Counted from the first letter of the stretch, positions 8,271 to 16,920 are shown. The stretch is 64,000 nt of DNA from Nocardioides flavus (ex Wang et al. 2016) (GCF_014653115.1 NZ_BNAD01000016.1:1-64000); one strand, 5' to 3'. Made by a program: numbers and translations. Notes: a model not told the origin generated them from the sequence alone.

Positions 8271-8319
8271 AAAAAGGAGACCCGTGGTCTGGACCTGTCG
8301 GCCCTGACCACGAGTCTCC
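8271..8319 (-). terminator. Rho-independent terminator of the PEBP gene
   Basis: On the minus strand a 14-bp stem with one mismatch (8306-8319 with 8276-8289) is followed directly by TTTTT (8271-8275). It lies 50 nt past the stop of the PEBP gene and is the only terminator in the window with a full U-tract. Confidence 0.8.
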
Positions 8320-8369
8320 TGAGGTTGGTGGGACTGCTGGTGCTGGTGTGGCGGCTGGCGGCCTCCGGC

Positions 8370-8891
8370 TCAGTGCTGGTAGGTGCCGTGGATGATGGCG
8401 CGTCCCAGCGTCTTGAAGGCGAGGTTGAACGACACGGCGGCGTTGGAGGCGTCCGCGTCGACACCCAGCGAGTCGTCCTTCACGGCATGGACCACGAAGA
8501 AGTAGCGGTGGGGCTGGTCGCCCTCGGGCGGCGCGGCGCCCATGAAGCCGGCCTCGCCGCCGTCGTTGCGGACGTGGAACGCACGGCCGGGCAGATCGCC
8601 TGCGGCCGCACCGGCCGCGAGCGAGGTGACGTCCGCCGGGATGTCGACCAGGCACCAGTGCCAGAAGCCGCTCGGGGTCGGTGCGTCCGGGTCGAAGCAG
8701 GTGACGACGTAGGACCTGGTGCCCTCGGGTGCGCCCGACCAGCTCAGCTGGGGGGAGGTGTTGCCGAGGGCGGCCACCTGGTCGTCCTTCAGCGGGGCGC
8801 CGTCGGTGACGTCGTCGCTGGTCACCGTGAAGGACTGCGTCGGCGGCAGGTAGTCGTAGGGGTTCGGGGAGACGGGGCGTTCGATGCTCAT
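8370..8891 (-). CDS. YbhB/YbcL family phosphatidylethanolamine-binding-like protein
   Basis: A 173-residue cytosolic protein of the PEBP/Raf-kinase-inhibitor-like family. The ligand-pocket motifs are present: [14 protein letters not shown] in the middle and the downstream [13 protein letters not shown] segment. Length matches the bacterial family. Bacterial members have no agreed biochemical role. The ATG at 8891 follows TAGGTT by 6 nt. It is divergent from the siroheme synthase gene; the two starts are 50 bp apart with abutting promoters. Confidence 0.88.
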   Translation of the reverse strand: MSIERPVSPNPYDYLPPTQSFTVTSDDVTDGAPLKDDQVAALGNTSPQLSWSGAPEGTRSYVVTCFDPDAPTPSGFWHWCLVDIPADVTSLAAGAAAGDLPGRAFHVRNDGGEAGFMGAAPPEGDQPHRYFFVVHAVKDDSLGVDADASNAAVSFNLAFKTLGRAIIHGTYQH

Positions 8892-8897
8892 TCCTCG

Positions 8898-8935
8898 AAC
8901 CTAGCCAGCAGCCCGTGACGTCGGCCAGAGAGAAT
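8898..8935. promoter_or_regulatory. Divergent pair of leaderless promoters
   Basis: Minus-strand TAGGTT (8898-8903) ends 6 nt before the PEBP ATG. Plus-strand GAGAAT (8930-8935) ends 6 nt before the ATG at 8942. Confidence 0.5.
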
Positions 8936-8941
8936 GGGGCA

Positions 8942-10192
8942 ATGAGCGACACCGGTGCCGACCCCCATCCGTACCTGGCCGGCCTGGTCCTCACCGGTCG
9001 CCGGGTCGTCGTCGTCGGGGGCGGCCACGTCGCCCAGCGGCGCGTGCCGGCGCTCCTGGCCTCGGGGGCCGACGTCACCGTGGTCAGCCCCGAGGTCACC
9101 CCCGCCATCGAGGGCCTCGCCGGCGAGCTCACGCTGGTGCTGCGCGACTTCGCCGAGCCCGACCTCGACGGCGCCTGGTACGTGGTCGCCGCCACCGACG
9201 ACCCGGACGTCAACGCGCGCGTCGTCGCGGCGGCCGAGCAGCGCCACACCTTCTGCGTACGCGCGGACGACGCGCTCGGCGGCACTGCCTGGACGCCCGC
9301 CGTCGGGCACCACGGCACGGTGACCGTCGGCGTGCTGGGCAATCGCGAGCCCCGGAAGTCGGCCGCGTTGCGCGACGACATCGTGACCGCGCTCCGCGAC
9401 GGCCACCTCACCGCCTCGGAGGCCCTCGACCGCAGCCCGGGGGTCGTGCTCGTCGGCGGCGGCCCCGGGGAGCCGGAGCTGGTCACCGTCGCCGCCCGGC
9501 ACGCACTCGCGACCGCCGACGTCGTGGTCGCCGACCGCCTCGCCCCGCGCGAGCTGCTCCACGAGCTCGGCCCGCACGTCGAGCTGATCGACGTCGCCAA
9601 GCTGCCACGCGGGCGCTCGGCCACGCAGGAGCACATCAACCACGTGATCGTCGACCGCGCCCGCGCCGGCAAGCGCGTGGTGCGCTTCAAGGGCGGCGAC
9701 AACTTCGTCTTCGGCCGAGGCTTCGAGGAGCTGCTGGCATGCGCCGCCGCCGACGTGCCGGTCACCGTCGTGCCCGGGCTCAGCTCGGCGATCGCGGTGC
9801 CGGCCCGGGTCGGCATCCCGGTGACCCACCGCGGTGTGGCGCACGAGTTCACCGTCATCTCCGGTCACCTGCCACCGGGTCACCCCGAGTCGCTCGTCGT
9901 GTGGGAGGCCGTCGCCGGGCTGCGGGGCACGTTGGTGCTGCTGATGGCGGTGGACAACGCGCCGGCCATCGCCGAGGCCCTCCTCGCGGGCGGCCGGTCC
10001 GCCGACACGCCCGTGGCCGTGATCGTGGACGGCACCATGCCCACCGAGCGCACGGTCCTCACCACCCTCGGGGCGCTGGCCGCCGACCTGAGGACCCACG
10101 AGGTGGTGCCGCCCGCGATCATCGTGGTCGGCGAGGTGGTCGCCGTGGCGCGTCCGACCCACTACGCAGATCGCGGGCAGGGGCGTGGCTGA
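8942..10192 (+). CDS. cysG: Uroporphyrinogen-III C-methyltransferase fused to precorrin-2 dehydrogenase domain
   Basis: A 416-residue two-domain protein. The N-terminal domain (about 1-150) is Rossmann-like with VVVVGGGHVAQRR, as in precorrin-2 dehydrogenase/sirohydrochlorin ferrochelatase (CysG-N/SirC). The C-terminal domain is a SAM-dependent uroporphyrinogen-III methyltransferase (CobA/SUMT): VGGGPGEPELVT, then DRLAP, FKGGDNFVFGRG and VVPGLSSAIAVPA. Together they make the siroheme precursor, the cofactor of sulfite and nitrite reductases. ATG 8942 is preferred over GTG 8915 because of the GAGAAT hexamer. The next gene overlaps it by 8 bp. Confidence 0.9.
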   Translation: MSDTGADPHPYLAGLVLTGRRVVVVGGGHVAQRRVPALLASGADVTVVSPEVTPAIEGLAGELTLVLRDFAEPDLDGAWYVVAATDDPDVNARVVAAAEQRHTFCVRADDALGGTAWTPAVGHHGTVTVGVLGNREPRKSAALRDDIVTALRDGHLTASEALDRSPGVVLVGGGPGEPELVTVAARHALATADVVVADRLAPRELLHELGPHVELIDVAKLPRGRSATQEHINHVIVDRARAGKRVVRFKGGDNFVFGRGFEELLACAAADVPVTVVPGLSSAIAVPARVGIPVTHRGVAHEFTVISGHLPPGHPESLVVWEAVAGLRGTLVLLMAVDNAPAIAEALLAGGRSADTPVAVIVDGTMPTERTVLTTLGALAADLRTHEVVPPAIIVVGEVVAVARPTHYADRGQGRG

Positions 10193-11006
10193 CCGCTCCG
10201 CGCAGGACCGCATCGTCGAGCTGACGGACCCGGACGACCCGCGTCTCGCCGACTACCGCGACCTGCGCGACGTCGAGCTGCGCAAGCACCTCGAGGCCGA
10301 GCACGGGCTGTTCCTCGCCGAGGGCGAGAAGGTCGTGCGCCGCGCGGTGCAGGCTGGCTACGACGCGCGCTCGTTCCTGATGGCGCCCCGCTGGCTCGAC
10401 GGGCTCGCCGACGTCCTCGACGCCAGCACCGGACCGGTGTACGTCCTGCCGGAGGCGCTCATCGAGCGGGTGACCGGGTTCCACGTGCACCGCGGTGCCC
10501 TGGCCTCGTTGCGCCGTCGGCCGCTGCCCGACCTCGACGAGGTGCTCGCAGGTGCCCGCTCGGTCCTCGTGCTGGAGGACCTCGTCGACCACACCAACGT
10601 CGGGGCGGTCTTCCGCTCGGGTGCGGCTCTCGGCTTCGACGCGGTGCTGCTCTCGCCGCGCTGCGCGGACCCGCTCTACCGGCGCTCGATCAAGGTCGGG
10701 ATGGGGGCGGTCTTCTCCACTCCCTGGACGCGCCTGCCCGACTGGTACGACGCGCTGCCCGAGCTGTCCCGGCGCGGCTTCACCACGGTCGCCCTGACGC
10801 TGGGCGCGGACTCCGTGCCGATCGAGGACGCGGTCGCCGGCGTGGACCGGCTGGCCCTCGTCCTCGGCTCGGAGGGCCACGGGCTGTCGTCGCGCTGGGA
10901 GTCGTCGGCCGACCGTCGCGCGGTGATCCCGATGGCGGCGGGGATCGACTCGCTCAACGTGGCGGCCGCGAGCGCGGTGGCCTGCTACGCCGCAGCCCGC
11001 CGCTGA
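10185..11006 (+). CDS. TrmH/SpoU family RNA 2'-O-methyltransferase
   Basis: A 273-residue SPOUT methyltransferase. The N-terminal substrate-binding region carries FLAEGEKVVRRAV. The knotted SAM domain shows LEDLVDHTNVGAVFRSGAALG, LVLGSEGHGLS and the final motif IPMAAGIDSLNVAAA. It should methylate a ribose 2'-OH in tRNA or rRNA; the target cannot be read. GTG 10185 overlaps the siroheme gene. It is tail to tail with a second family member, with only 25 bp between stops. Confidence 0.9.
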   Translation: MADRSAQDRIVELTDPDDPRLADYRDLRDVELRKHLEAEHGLFLAEGEKVVRRAVQAGYDARSFLMAPRWLDGLADVLDASTGPVYVLPEALIERVTGFHVHRGALASLRRRPLPDLDEVLAGARSVLVLEDLVDHTNVGAVFRSGAALGFDAVLLSPRCADPLYRRSIKVGMGAVFSTPWTRLPDWYDALPELSRRGFTTVALTLGADSVPIEDAVAGVDRLALVLGSEGHGLSSRWESSADRRAVIPMAAGIDSLNVAAASAVACYAAARR

Positions 11007-11031
11007 CGCTGACGCGCGCGACGACTCGCCC

Positions 11032-11826
11032 TCAACCGCGCTGGCGCAGCGCCTCGTGCAGCACGATCGAGCCGGCGACGGCGGCGTTGAGCGACGACGC
11101 GGTGCCGACCATGGGGATGCTGGCGACATCGTCGCACGCCGCCCGCCAACCGGACGACAGCCCGGTCGTCTCGTTGCCGACCACGACCACGAGGCGGCCG
11201 CGCAGGTCCACCGACGACAGGTCGGTGCCCTGCTCGTCCGTGCCGACGATGCGGTGGCCGCGGGCATGGGCGTGCTCGATGACCGGGCCGGGGCCCGGCA
11301 CCCGGAGCACGGTGAGGGCGAAGAGCGAGCCGGTGCTCGCGCGCACCGCGCGCGGGTCGTACGGGTCGGCGGCGTGGCCGGTGACGACGAGGGCGGAGGC
11401 TCCGAAGGCGTCGGCCGAGCGGGCGAGCGTCCCGATGTTGCCCGGGCTGCTCGGCCGGTCGAGGACGACGACCGGCCCGTGGGGCCGTACCGAGTCGTCG
11501 AGGCGTGCCAGTCCGTCGTCGGGCATCTCGACGACGGCGACGAGCTCGGCGCCGTCCTCCTTGCCGCTGAGCCGGGCGTGCAGGGCGGGGGAGAGGACCA
11601 CCCGCTCGGCAGACGTCGAGGCCCACAGGTCTTCGGACCAGGTCGACGTGGCGTCCTCGGCGCGCAGCAGCGCGCGTACGGTCCAGCCCTCCTCGACGGC
11701 CCGCGTGATGGGCCGGACGCCCTGGACGAGGAACTCCCGGGCGCGGTGCCGCTTCGAGCGGTTGGTCAGCAGCGCCTCCCACTGCTGGAAGCGGGCGTTC
11801 TCGCGGGTGATGCGCAGGTCCGCCAC
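11032..11826 (-). CDS. Second TrmH/SpoU family RNA 2'-O-methyltransferase
   Basis: A 264-residue SPOUT methyltransferase only distantly similar to its tail-to-tail neighbour. The N-terminus (NRSKRHRAREFLVQGVRPI) is the usual substrate domain. The SAM knot shows LDRPSSPGNIGTLARSADAFG, VVVGNETTGLS and IPMVGTASSLNAAVAGS. Its ATG follows the peptide deformylase stop by 3 nt, so it is probably co-transcribed with def. Target RNA unknown. A third member lies at 50693-51469. Confidence 0.9.
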   Translation of the reverse strand: MADLRITRENARFQQWEALLTNRSKRHRAREFLVQGVRPITRAVEEGWTVRALLRAEDATSTWSEDLWASTSAERVVLSPALHARLSGKEDGAELVAVVEMPDDGLARLDDSVRPHGPVVVLDRPSSPGNIGTLARSADAFGASALVVTGHAADPYDPRAVRASTGSLFALTVLRVPGPGPVIEHAHARGHRIVGTDEQGTDLSSVDLRGRLVVVVGNETTGLSSGWRAACDDVASIPMVGTASSLNAAVAGSIVLHEALRQRG

Positions 11827-11829
11827 GGC

Positions 11830-12432
11830 TCAGTCGGTCCCGGCCGGCCAGGACTGGGGGAAGTCGTCGGCGGAGGCGTCGTGCTTCTTGCCCAGCCGCT
11901 TGCGGGACTTGGCCGAGAGCCGGTCGCCGAAGACGGTGCCGAGGGTGTGGTCGGTCTCGTGCTGGAGACAGCGCGCGAGGAGCCCGCTGCCCTCGAAGGT
12001 CACCGGCTCGCCGTCGAGGCCGAACCCGTCCACGCGCGCGAAGTCGGGCCGTGGGCAGGGCTCGAAGGAGCCGGGGAACGACAGGCAGCCCTCGTCGTCG
12101 TCGTCGAGGCGGCGGTCCTTGCCCTCGGGCAGCGTCAGCACCGGGTTGCAGACGACACCGACCGTGCGCACGCCCTCGTCGTCGGGGCAGTCGAAGACGA
12201 ACATCGCGACGTCCTCCCCGACCTGGCACGCCGCGAGTCCCACGCCGTCGGCGGCGTACATCGTGGCGACCATGTCGGCGGCCAGCGAGCGCAGCGCCTC
12301 GTCGTACGTCGTGACCGGTGCCTGCGGGCGGTGCATCACGGGCGTGCCCCACCGGGTGATCGCGCGGACCGTGCCACCCTCGGGAAGGAGGCCGTGGGGC
12401 GCGTGAGGCTCAGTGGTCTCGTCGTCTGGCAT
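11830..12432 (-). CDS. def: Peptide deformylase
   Basis: A 200-residue metalloenzyme that removes the N-formyl group from nascent proteins. All three family motifs are present in order: GVGLAACQVG, EGCLSFPG (metal-binding Cys) and QHETDHTLG (HExxH-type metal ligands and catalytic Glu). The C-terminal tail is Lys/Asp-rich, as in actinobacterial enzymes. ATG 12432 is chosen over a longer frame to 12474 because TAGGAT ends 7 nt upstream and the extra residues would run into the neighbouring promoter. The RNA methyltransferase gene follows. Confidence 0.95.
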   Translation of the reverse strand: MPDDETTEPHAPHGLLPEGGTVRAITRWGTPVMHRPQAPVTTYDEALRSLAADMVATMYAADGVGLAACQVGEDVAMFVFDCPDDEGVRTVGVVCNPVLTLPEGKDRRLDDDDEGCLSFPGSFEPCPRPDFARVDGFGLDGEPVTFEGSGLLARCLQHETDHTLGTVFGDRLSAKSRKRLGKKHDASADDFPQSWPAGTD

Positions 12433-12439
12433 GCGGGCG

Positions 12440-12445
12440 ATCCTA
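12440..12445 (-). promoter_or_regulatory. -10 hexamer TAGGAT, leaderless promoter of def
   Basis: On the minus strand TAGGAT ends 7 nt before the ATG at 12432. Confidence 0.5.
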
Positions 12446-12494
12446 ACGAGGAGGCGATGGGTGACCGGCAGCACGGGCGGACCTCTGGCGCGGG

Positions 12495-12514
12495 CTGTAA
12501 CTCGGAGTTACAGT
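12495..12514 (+). promoter_or_regulatory. Perfect palindromic operator overlapping the -10 of the acyl-CoA dehydrogenase operon
   Basis: CTGTAACTC-G-GAGTTACAG (12495-12513) has perfect 9-bp arms around one base, the size and shape of a TetR-family operator. Its right arm overlaps TACAGT (12509-12514), a -10 hexamer ending 6 nt before the ATG at 12521. Bound protein would block the promoter. A fatty-acid-responsive TetR repressor is an inference from the genes controlled. Confidence 0.7.
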
Positions 12515-12520
12515 TTCCGC

Positions 12521-13882
12521 ATGTCCCTGATGAACAACCTCCGACCCGGCGGTCGCCACGGGTTGTCCTCCCGCGAGGCCCGCGACCCGATCGGCTTCGC
12601 CGTCGCCGCGGTCAACCGGCTCGCGCAGAGCGAGCTCATCGACCGGGTCGGTCTGCGCAAGCAGACCGAGCAGGTCGTCTACTCCGCGACCCGCAACGGG
12701 TTCCGGGTGGCGACCGCGGCGGGGCGGCAGTTCGCCCGGGCGGGACGGCGCACTGCCGGCGCGCGGCCGGCCTCCGCCCGCTCGCGTGGCGTCTTCGACC
12801 TGACCCCGACCGACGACGAGGCCATGCTGCTCGAGGTCGTCCGGGAGCTCGCCGACGAGCTGCTCCGGCCCGCTGCCGCCGATGCGGACGCTGCCTGTGC
12901 GGCTCCCGAGCCAGTCCTCGCCGCGGCGCAGGAGGTCGGACTCCCCGGCCTCGGTGTGCCCGAGGAGCTGGGCGGGATCATGGAGGAGCGCTCGGCGATG
13001 GCCGGCGCCCTCGTCGCCGAGGCGCTCGCCCGCGGCGACATGGGCCTCGCCGTCGCCACGCTCGCCCCCGGTGCGGTCGCCACGGCGATCGGCCTGTGGG
13101 GGACCGAGGCCCAGCAGCAGACCTACCTCCCGGCCTTCACGGGGAGCGACGTGCCGGTCGCGGCGCTGACCCTCGCCGAGCCCACGGTGCTCTTCGACCC
13201 CTTCGCGCTGTCCACCACCGCGCGGCGTGACGGCGACGGCTTCGTGCTCGACGGCCTCAAGTCCGCCGTCGTCCGCGGCGCCGACGCCGAGCTCTTCGTC
13301 GTCGCAGCCATGCTCGAGGGCGTGCCGGCACTCTTCCTCGTCGAGTCCGGCACCGAGGGGCTGGAGGTGGAGGCCGACCCGTCGATGGGCATCCGTGCTG
13401 CCGGCCTGTCCCGCCTGCACCTCACCGGCGTACGCGTCGGTGCGGATGCCCTGCTCGGGGACACCGAGGGCACGGCGCACCGCGAGTGCGTACGACTCTC
13501 CCGGCTCGCGTGGTGCGCGCTGGCCGTGGGCACCGGCCAGGCAGTGCTCGACCACGTCACCGACTACGTCAACGGGCGGGAGGCCTTCGGCGAGCCCATC
13601 AGCCACCGCCAGTCCGTGGCGTTCATGGTCGCCGACATCGCCATCGAGCTGCAGGCCATGCGGCTGGTGACCTGGAAGGCCGCGTCGCGCGCCGCCCGCG
13701 GCGAGGACTTCGCGCGCGAGGTGGGACTGGCCCGTCAGCTCTGTGCGGAGAAGGGGATGCGCATCGGCCTCGACGGCGTCCAGCTCCTCGGCGGCCACGG
13801 GTTCGTCAAGGAACACCCGGTCGAGCGGTGGTACCGCGACCTGCGGGCCGTCGGAGTCATGGAAGGTGCGGTGCTGCTCTGA
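12521..13882 (+). CDS. Acyl-CoA dehydrogenase (FadE24-like)
   Basis: A 453-residue flavoprotein for alpha,beta-dehydrogenation of acyl-CoA. About 100 N-terminal residues (NRLAQSELIDRVGLRKQTEQ and an Arg/Ala-rich stretch) precede the dehydrogenase fold. The C-terminal domain shows REAFGEPISHRQ, QLLGGHGFVKEHPVERWYRD and a terminal VMEGAVLL, whose Glu is at the position of the usual catalytic base. Length and its order before a 404-residue partner recall the mycobacterial fadE24-fadE23 pair, from memory. The ATG at 12521 is leaderless and sits behind the palindromic operator. The protein ends almost directly after the catalytic Glu. Confidence 0.8.
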   Translation: MSLMNNLRPGGRHGLSSREARDPIGFAVAAVNRLAQSELIDRVGLRKQTEQVVYSATRNGFRVATAAGRQFARAGRRTAGARPASARSRGVFDLTPTDDEAMLLEVVRELADELLRPAAADADAACAAPEPVLAAAQEVGLPGLGVPEELGGIMEERSAMAGALVAEALARGDMGLAVATLAPGAVATAIGLWGTEAQQQTYLPAFTGSDVPVAALTLAEPTVLFDPFALSTTARRDGDGFVLDGLKSAVVRGADAELFVVAAMLEGVPALFLVESGTEGLEVEADPSMGIRAAGLSRLHLTGVRVGADALLGDTEGTAHRECVRLSRLAWCALAVGTGQAVLDHVTDYVNGREAFGEPISHRQSVAFMVADIAIELQAMRLVTWKAASRAARGEDFAREVGLARQLCAEKGMRIGLDGVQLLGGHGFVKEHPVERWYRDLRAVGVMEGAVLL

Positions 13883-15096
13883 TGATCAACCTCGAGACCC
13901 CCCGCAAGCACGCGGGCCTCGTCGACCAGGCCCACCAGCTGGCGATGAACATGCTGCGCCCGATCTCGCGCAAGTACGACCGCGCCGAGCACACCTATCC
14001 CAAGGAGCTCGACATGCTCGCGGCGCTGATCGACGGCGTGTCCGAGACCGGCGCGACCGGCGGGGCAGGTGCGGGCGGCGTACGACGTGAGACCTCCTCA
14101 GAGGAGCCGGGCACGGTGCGCAACGGCGCCAACCTCGCCTCCGTGCTCTCGGTGGCCGAGATGTGCTGGGGCGACACCGCCCTTCTGCTCTCGATGCCGC
14201 GCCAGGGCCTGGGCAACTCCGCCATCGCCTCGGTGGCCAACGAGGAGCAGCTCGAGCGCTACAAGGGCACCTGGGCAGCGATGGCCATCACGGAGCCCGG
14301 CACCGGGTCCGACTCCGCCAACATCACGACCACGGCCGTCAAGGACGGCGACGAGTACGTCATCAACGGGGAGAAGATCTACGTCACCTCCGGCGAGCGC
14401 GCCGACTCCGTGGTGGTGTGGGCGACCCTCGACAAGGAGCTCGGCCGGGCCGCCATCAAGTCCTTCCTGGTCCGCAAGGACAACCCGGGGCTCACGGTGG
14501 AGCGGCTCGAGCACAAGCTCGGCATCCGCGCCTCCGACACCGCGGCGATCACCTTCACCGACTGCCGGGTGCCGGCCGAGGACCTGCTCGGCTCCCCCGA
14601 GATCGACACGAAGTCGGGCTTCGCCGGTGCGATGGCGACCTTCGACAACACCCGCCCGCTCGTGGCTGCGATGGCGGTGGGGTGCGCCCGCGCCTCGCTC
14701 GACCTCACGCGCGACCTGCTCGAGCAGGCGGGGGTCGTGATCGACCACGACCGCCCGCCGCAGTCGCAGAGCGCCGCCGCGGCGACGTTCCTGCGGCTCG
14801 AGGCCGACTGGGAGGGCGCGAAGCTGCTGATGATGCAGGCCGCGTGGATGGCGGACAACCGCTTGCCCAACTCGCTCGAGGCGTCGATGGCCAAGGCGAA
14901 GGCCGGCCGGGTGGGCTCCGACGTCACGCTGTCCTGCGTGCAGCTGTGCGGCACCCTCGGCTACAGCGAGGCCGAGCTGCTGGAGAAGTGGGCGCGCGAC
15001 TCCAAGATCCTCGACATCTTCGAGGGCACCCAGCAGATCCAGCAGCTGATCGTGGCCCGCCGGATCCTGGGCCTGACCAGCGCCGAGCTTCGCTGA
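13882..15096 (+). CDS. Acyl-CoA dehydrogenase (FadE23-like)
   Basis: A 404-residue acyl-CoA dehydrogenase. Visible features are the FAD/substrate loop MAITEPGTGSDSANI, GEKIYVTSG, KLGIRASDTA, and the C-terminal DIFEGTQQIQQLIVARR with the catalytic Glu of the EGT motif. An Ala/Gly-rich insertion with GGAGAGGVRRETSSEEPG lies near residues 60-75. Its ATG shares one base with the preceding stop (TGATG), so the two dehydrogenases are translationally coupled and may form a heteromer, as proposed for related FadE pairs. Confidence 0.85.
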   Translation: MINLETPRKHAGLVDQAHQLAMNMLRPISRKYDRAEHTYPKELDMLAALIDGVSETGATGGAGAGGVRRETSSEEPGTVRNGANLASVLSVAEMCWGDTALLLSMPRQGLGNSAIASVANEEQLERYKGTWAAMAITEPGTGSDSANITTTAVKDGDEYVINGEKIYVTSGERADSVVVWATLDKELGRAAIKSFLVRKDNPGLTVERLEHKLGIRASDTAAITFTDCRVPAEDLLGSPEIDTKSGFAGAMATFDNTRPLVAAMAVGCARASLDLTRDLLEQAGVVIDHDRPPQSQSAAAATFLRLEADWEGAKLLMMQAAWMADNRLPNSLEASMAKAKAGRVGSDVTLSCVQLCGTLGYSEAELLEKWARDSKILDIFEGTQQIQQLIVARRILGLTSAELR

Positions 15097-15101
15097 TCCG
15101 G

Positions 15102-15389
15102 TCAGGAGACGGACTTGAAGGGGTCGTGCTCGGCCAGGATCTTGTCCACGCGGGCCTGGTCGATCCGCGACACGACGTAGCTGTCCTCCTGTGCGTCGCG
15201 CACGCACTTGGCGAGGGTGAAGCTCGAGGTCGTGAGGAACATCGTCCCGAGGCCGAGGAAGGCGCGGATCCACGGGTCGACCGGGAGGTAGAAGATCGCG
15301 AAGATCATGGTCAGCAGCGCGACGGCGAACGAGATGCCGGCCTGCAGGAAGAAGGCGTTGGTGTTCTTGGAGGGAGTCGTGGAAGCCAT
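15102..15389 (-). CDS. YiaA/YiaB two-helix inner-membrane protein
   Basis: A 95-residue protein with two hydrophobic helices (about 12-35 and 41-58, the latter IRAFLGLGTMFLTTSSFTLAK) followed by a soluble tail CVRDAQEDSYVVSRIDQAR. This matches the yiaA/B two-helix domain. AGGAGG lies about 9 nt before the ATG at 15389. Function unknown. It is convergent with the dehydrogenase operon (5 bp between stops). Confidence 0.75.
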   Translation of the reverse strand: MASTTPSKNTNAFFLQAGISFAVALLTMIFAIFYLPVDPWIRAFLGLGTMFLTTSSFTLAKCVRDAQEDSYVVSRIDQARVDKILAEHDPFKSVS

Positions 15390-15474
15390 GGGCCAACCCT
15401 CCTCGCGGGTCGCGCCGTGGTCAGCCGCCGGACTACCCGGACCGGACTGAGTACGCGGACTCGATCGTGCCGAG

Positions 15475-15480
15475 TACGTT
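15475..15480 (+). promoter_or_regulatory. -10 hexamer TACGTT, leaderless promoter of the decarboxylase gene
   Basis: TACGTT ends 6 nt before the ATG at 15487. The sequence gagtacg appears twice upstream, at 15449 and 15473. Confidence 0.45.
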
Positions 15481-15486
15481 CGGCCC

Positions 15487-16920
15487 ATGCCGCACCAGCC
15501 ACCCCACATGTCGCCCGAGGAGTTCCGTCGGCACGGCCATGCCGCCATCGACTGGATCGCCGACTACTGGGCCTCCCTCGACGACCTGCCCGTGCGCTCG
15601 CAGGCGGCACCGGGGGACGTACGGCGCCTGCTGCCGGCGTCGGCGCCAAAGGCCGGTGAGCCGTTCGACGCCCTCCTCGCCGACCTCGACCGGGTCGTCG
15701 TGCCGGGCCTCACGCACTGGCAGCACCCGCGGTTCTTCGCCTACTTCCCGGCCAACTCGTCGCCGGCCGCGATCCTCGGCGACCTGATCTCGAGCGGCAT
15801 CGGGGCCCAGGGGATGATCTGGGCCACCAGCCCGGCCGTGACCGAGGTGGAGCAGGCCGTGCTGGACTGGTTCGCCGAGGCACTGGGCCTGCCCGCCGAC
15901 TTCCGTAGCGACGGCCCCGGCGGCGGCGTCATCCAGGACACCGCCTCGACGGCGACCTTTTCCGCCCTGCTCGCCGCACTGCACCGAGCCAGCGGGGGAG
16001 AGGCGCGGCGCCACGGGCTCGGCGACGCCGGATGGCGGGTGTACGGCTCGTCGCAGGCGCACTCGTCGCTGGTCAAGGCCGCCATGATGGCCGGGCTCGG
16101 TGAGGACGCCGTACGGTCGATCGCGGTCGACCCGGAGACCCAGGCGATCGACCTCGCCGCCCTCGAGGCGGCCGTCGAGGCCGACGTCGAGCAGGGGCTG
16201 ACGCCGGTGATGGTCCACCTCGCCGCCGGGTCCACGTCGACCGGCGCCATGGACGACCTGGTCGGCGCCGGCCGCATCGCACGCGCCCACGGCGCCTGGG
16301 TGCACGTCGACGCGGCCTGGGCCGGCGTCGCCGCCGTCTGCCCGGAGCACCGCGCCCACCTGGCGGGCGTCGAGTCGGCCGACTCCTTCGTGACCAACCC
16401 GCACAAGTGGCTGCTGACGACCTTCGACTGCAGCACCTTCTGGGTGCGCGACCGCGCCGCGCTCACCGGCGCCCTGTCGATCCTCCCCGAGTACCTCCGC
16501 AACGCCGCGACCGAGTCGGGCGAGGTCGTCGACTACCGCGACTGGCACCCGCAGCTCGGGCGACGGTTCCGTGCGATCAAGCTGTGGGCGGTGCTGCGGA
16601 CCTACGGCCTCGAGGGCCTGCGCGAGCACGTACGCAGCGGGGTGGCCCTCGCCGCGCTCGTGGCTGACCTCGTCCGGGCCGACGACCGCTTCGAGCTGGT
16701 CACCGAGCCGTCCCTCTCGCTGGTGGTGTTCCGCCTGCGGTCGGGCGACGAGCAGACGATGGCCGCGATGGAGGCGGTCAACGCCTCCGGGGAGGCGTAC
16801 CTGTCGCACACCACCGTCGAGGGACGAGCGGCGATCCGGCTGGCCGTCGGCAGCTGGCGCACCACCCGCGCGGACGTCGAGCGGACGTGGCGGGCGCTGC
16901 AGGCGGCGGCGGACGGGTGA
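15487..16920 (+). CDS. PLP-dependent group II (aromatic L-amino-acid type) decarboxylase
   Basis: A 477-residue pyridoxal-phosphate enzyme. The N-terminal HWQHPRFFAYFPANSS, the glycine-rich VIQDTASTATFSALLAA, HVDAAWAG and the PLP lysine in TNPHKWLLTTFD (about Lys306) match the aromatic-amino-acid/DOPA decarboxylase family. It should convert an aromatic amino acid to the amine; exact substrate unknown. Full-length and intact. It stands alone between the YiaA-like gene and a membrane protein gene. Confidence 0.88.
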   Translation: MPHQPPHMSPEEFRRHGHAAIDWIADYWASLDDLPVRSQAAPGDVRRLLPASAPKAGEPFDALLADLDRVVVPGLTHWQHPRFFAYFPANSSPAAILGDLISSGIGAQGMIWATSPAVTEVEQAVLDWFAEALGLPADFRSDGPGGGVIQDTASTATFSALLAALHRASGGEARRHGLGDAGWRVYGSSQAHSSLVKAAMMAGLGEDAVRSIAVDPETQAIDLAALEAAVEADVEQGLTPVMVHLAAGSTSTGAMDDLVGAGRIARAHGAWVHVDAAWAGVAAVCPEHRAHLAGVESADSFVTNPHKWLLTTFDCSTFWVRDRAALTGALSILPEYLRNAATESGEVVDYRDWHPQLGRRFRAIKLWAVLRTYGLEGLREHVRSGVALAALVADLVRADDRFELVTEPSLSLVVFRLRSGDEQTMAAMEAVNASGEAYLSHTTVEGRAAIRLAVGSWRTTRADVERTWRALQAAADG

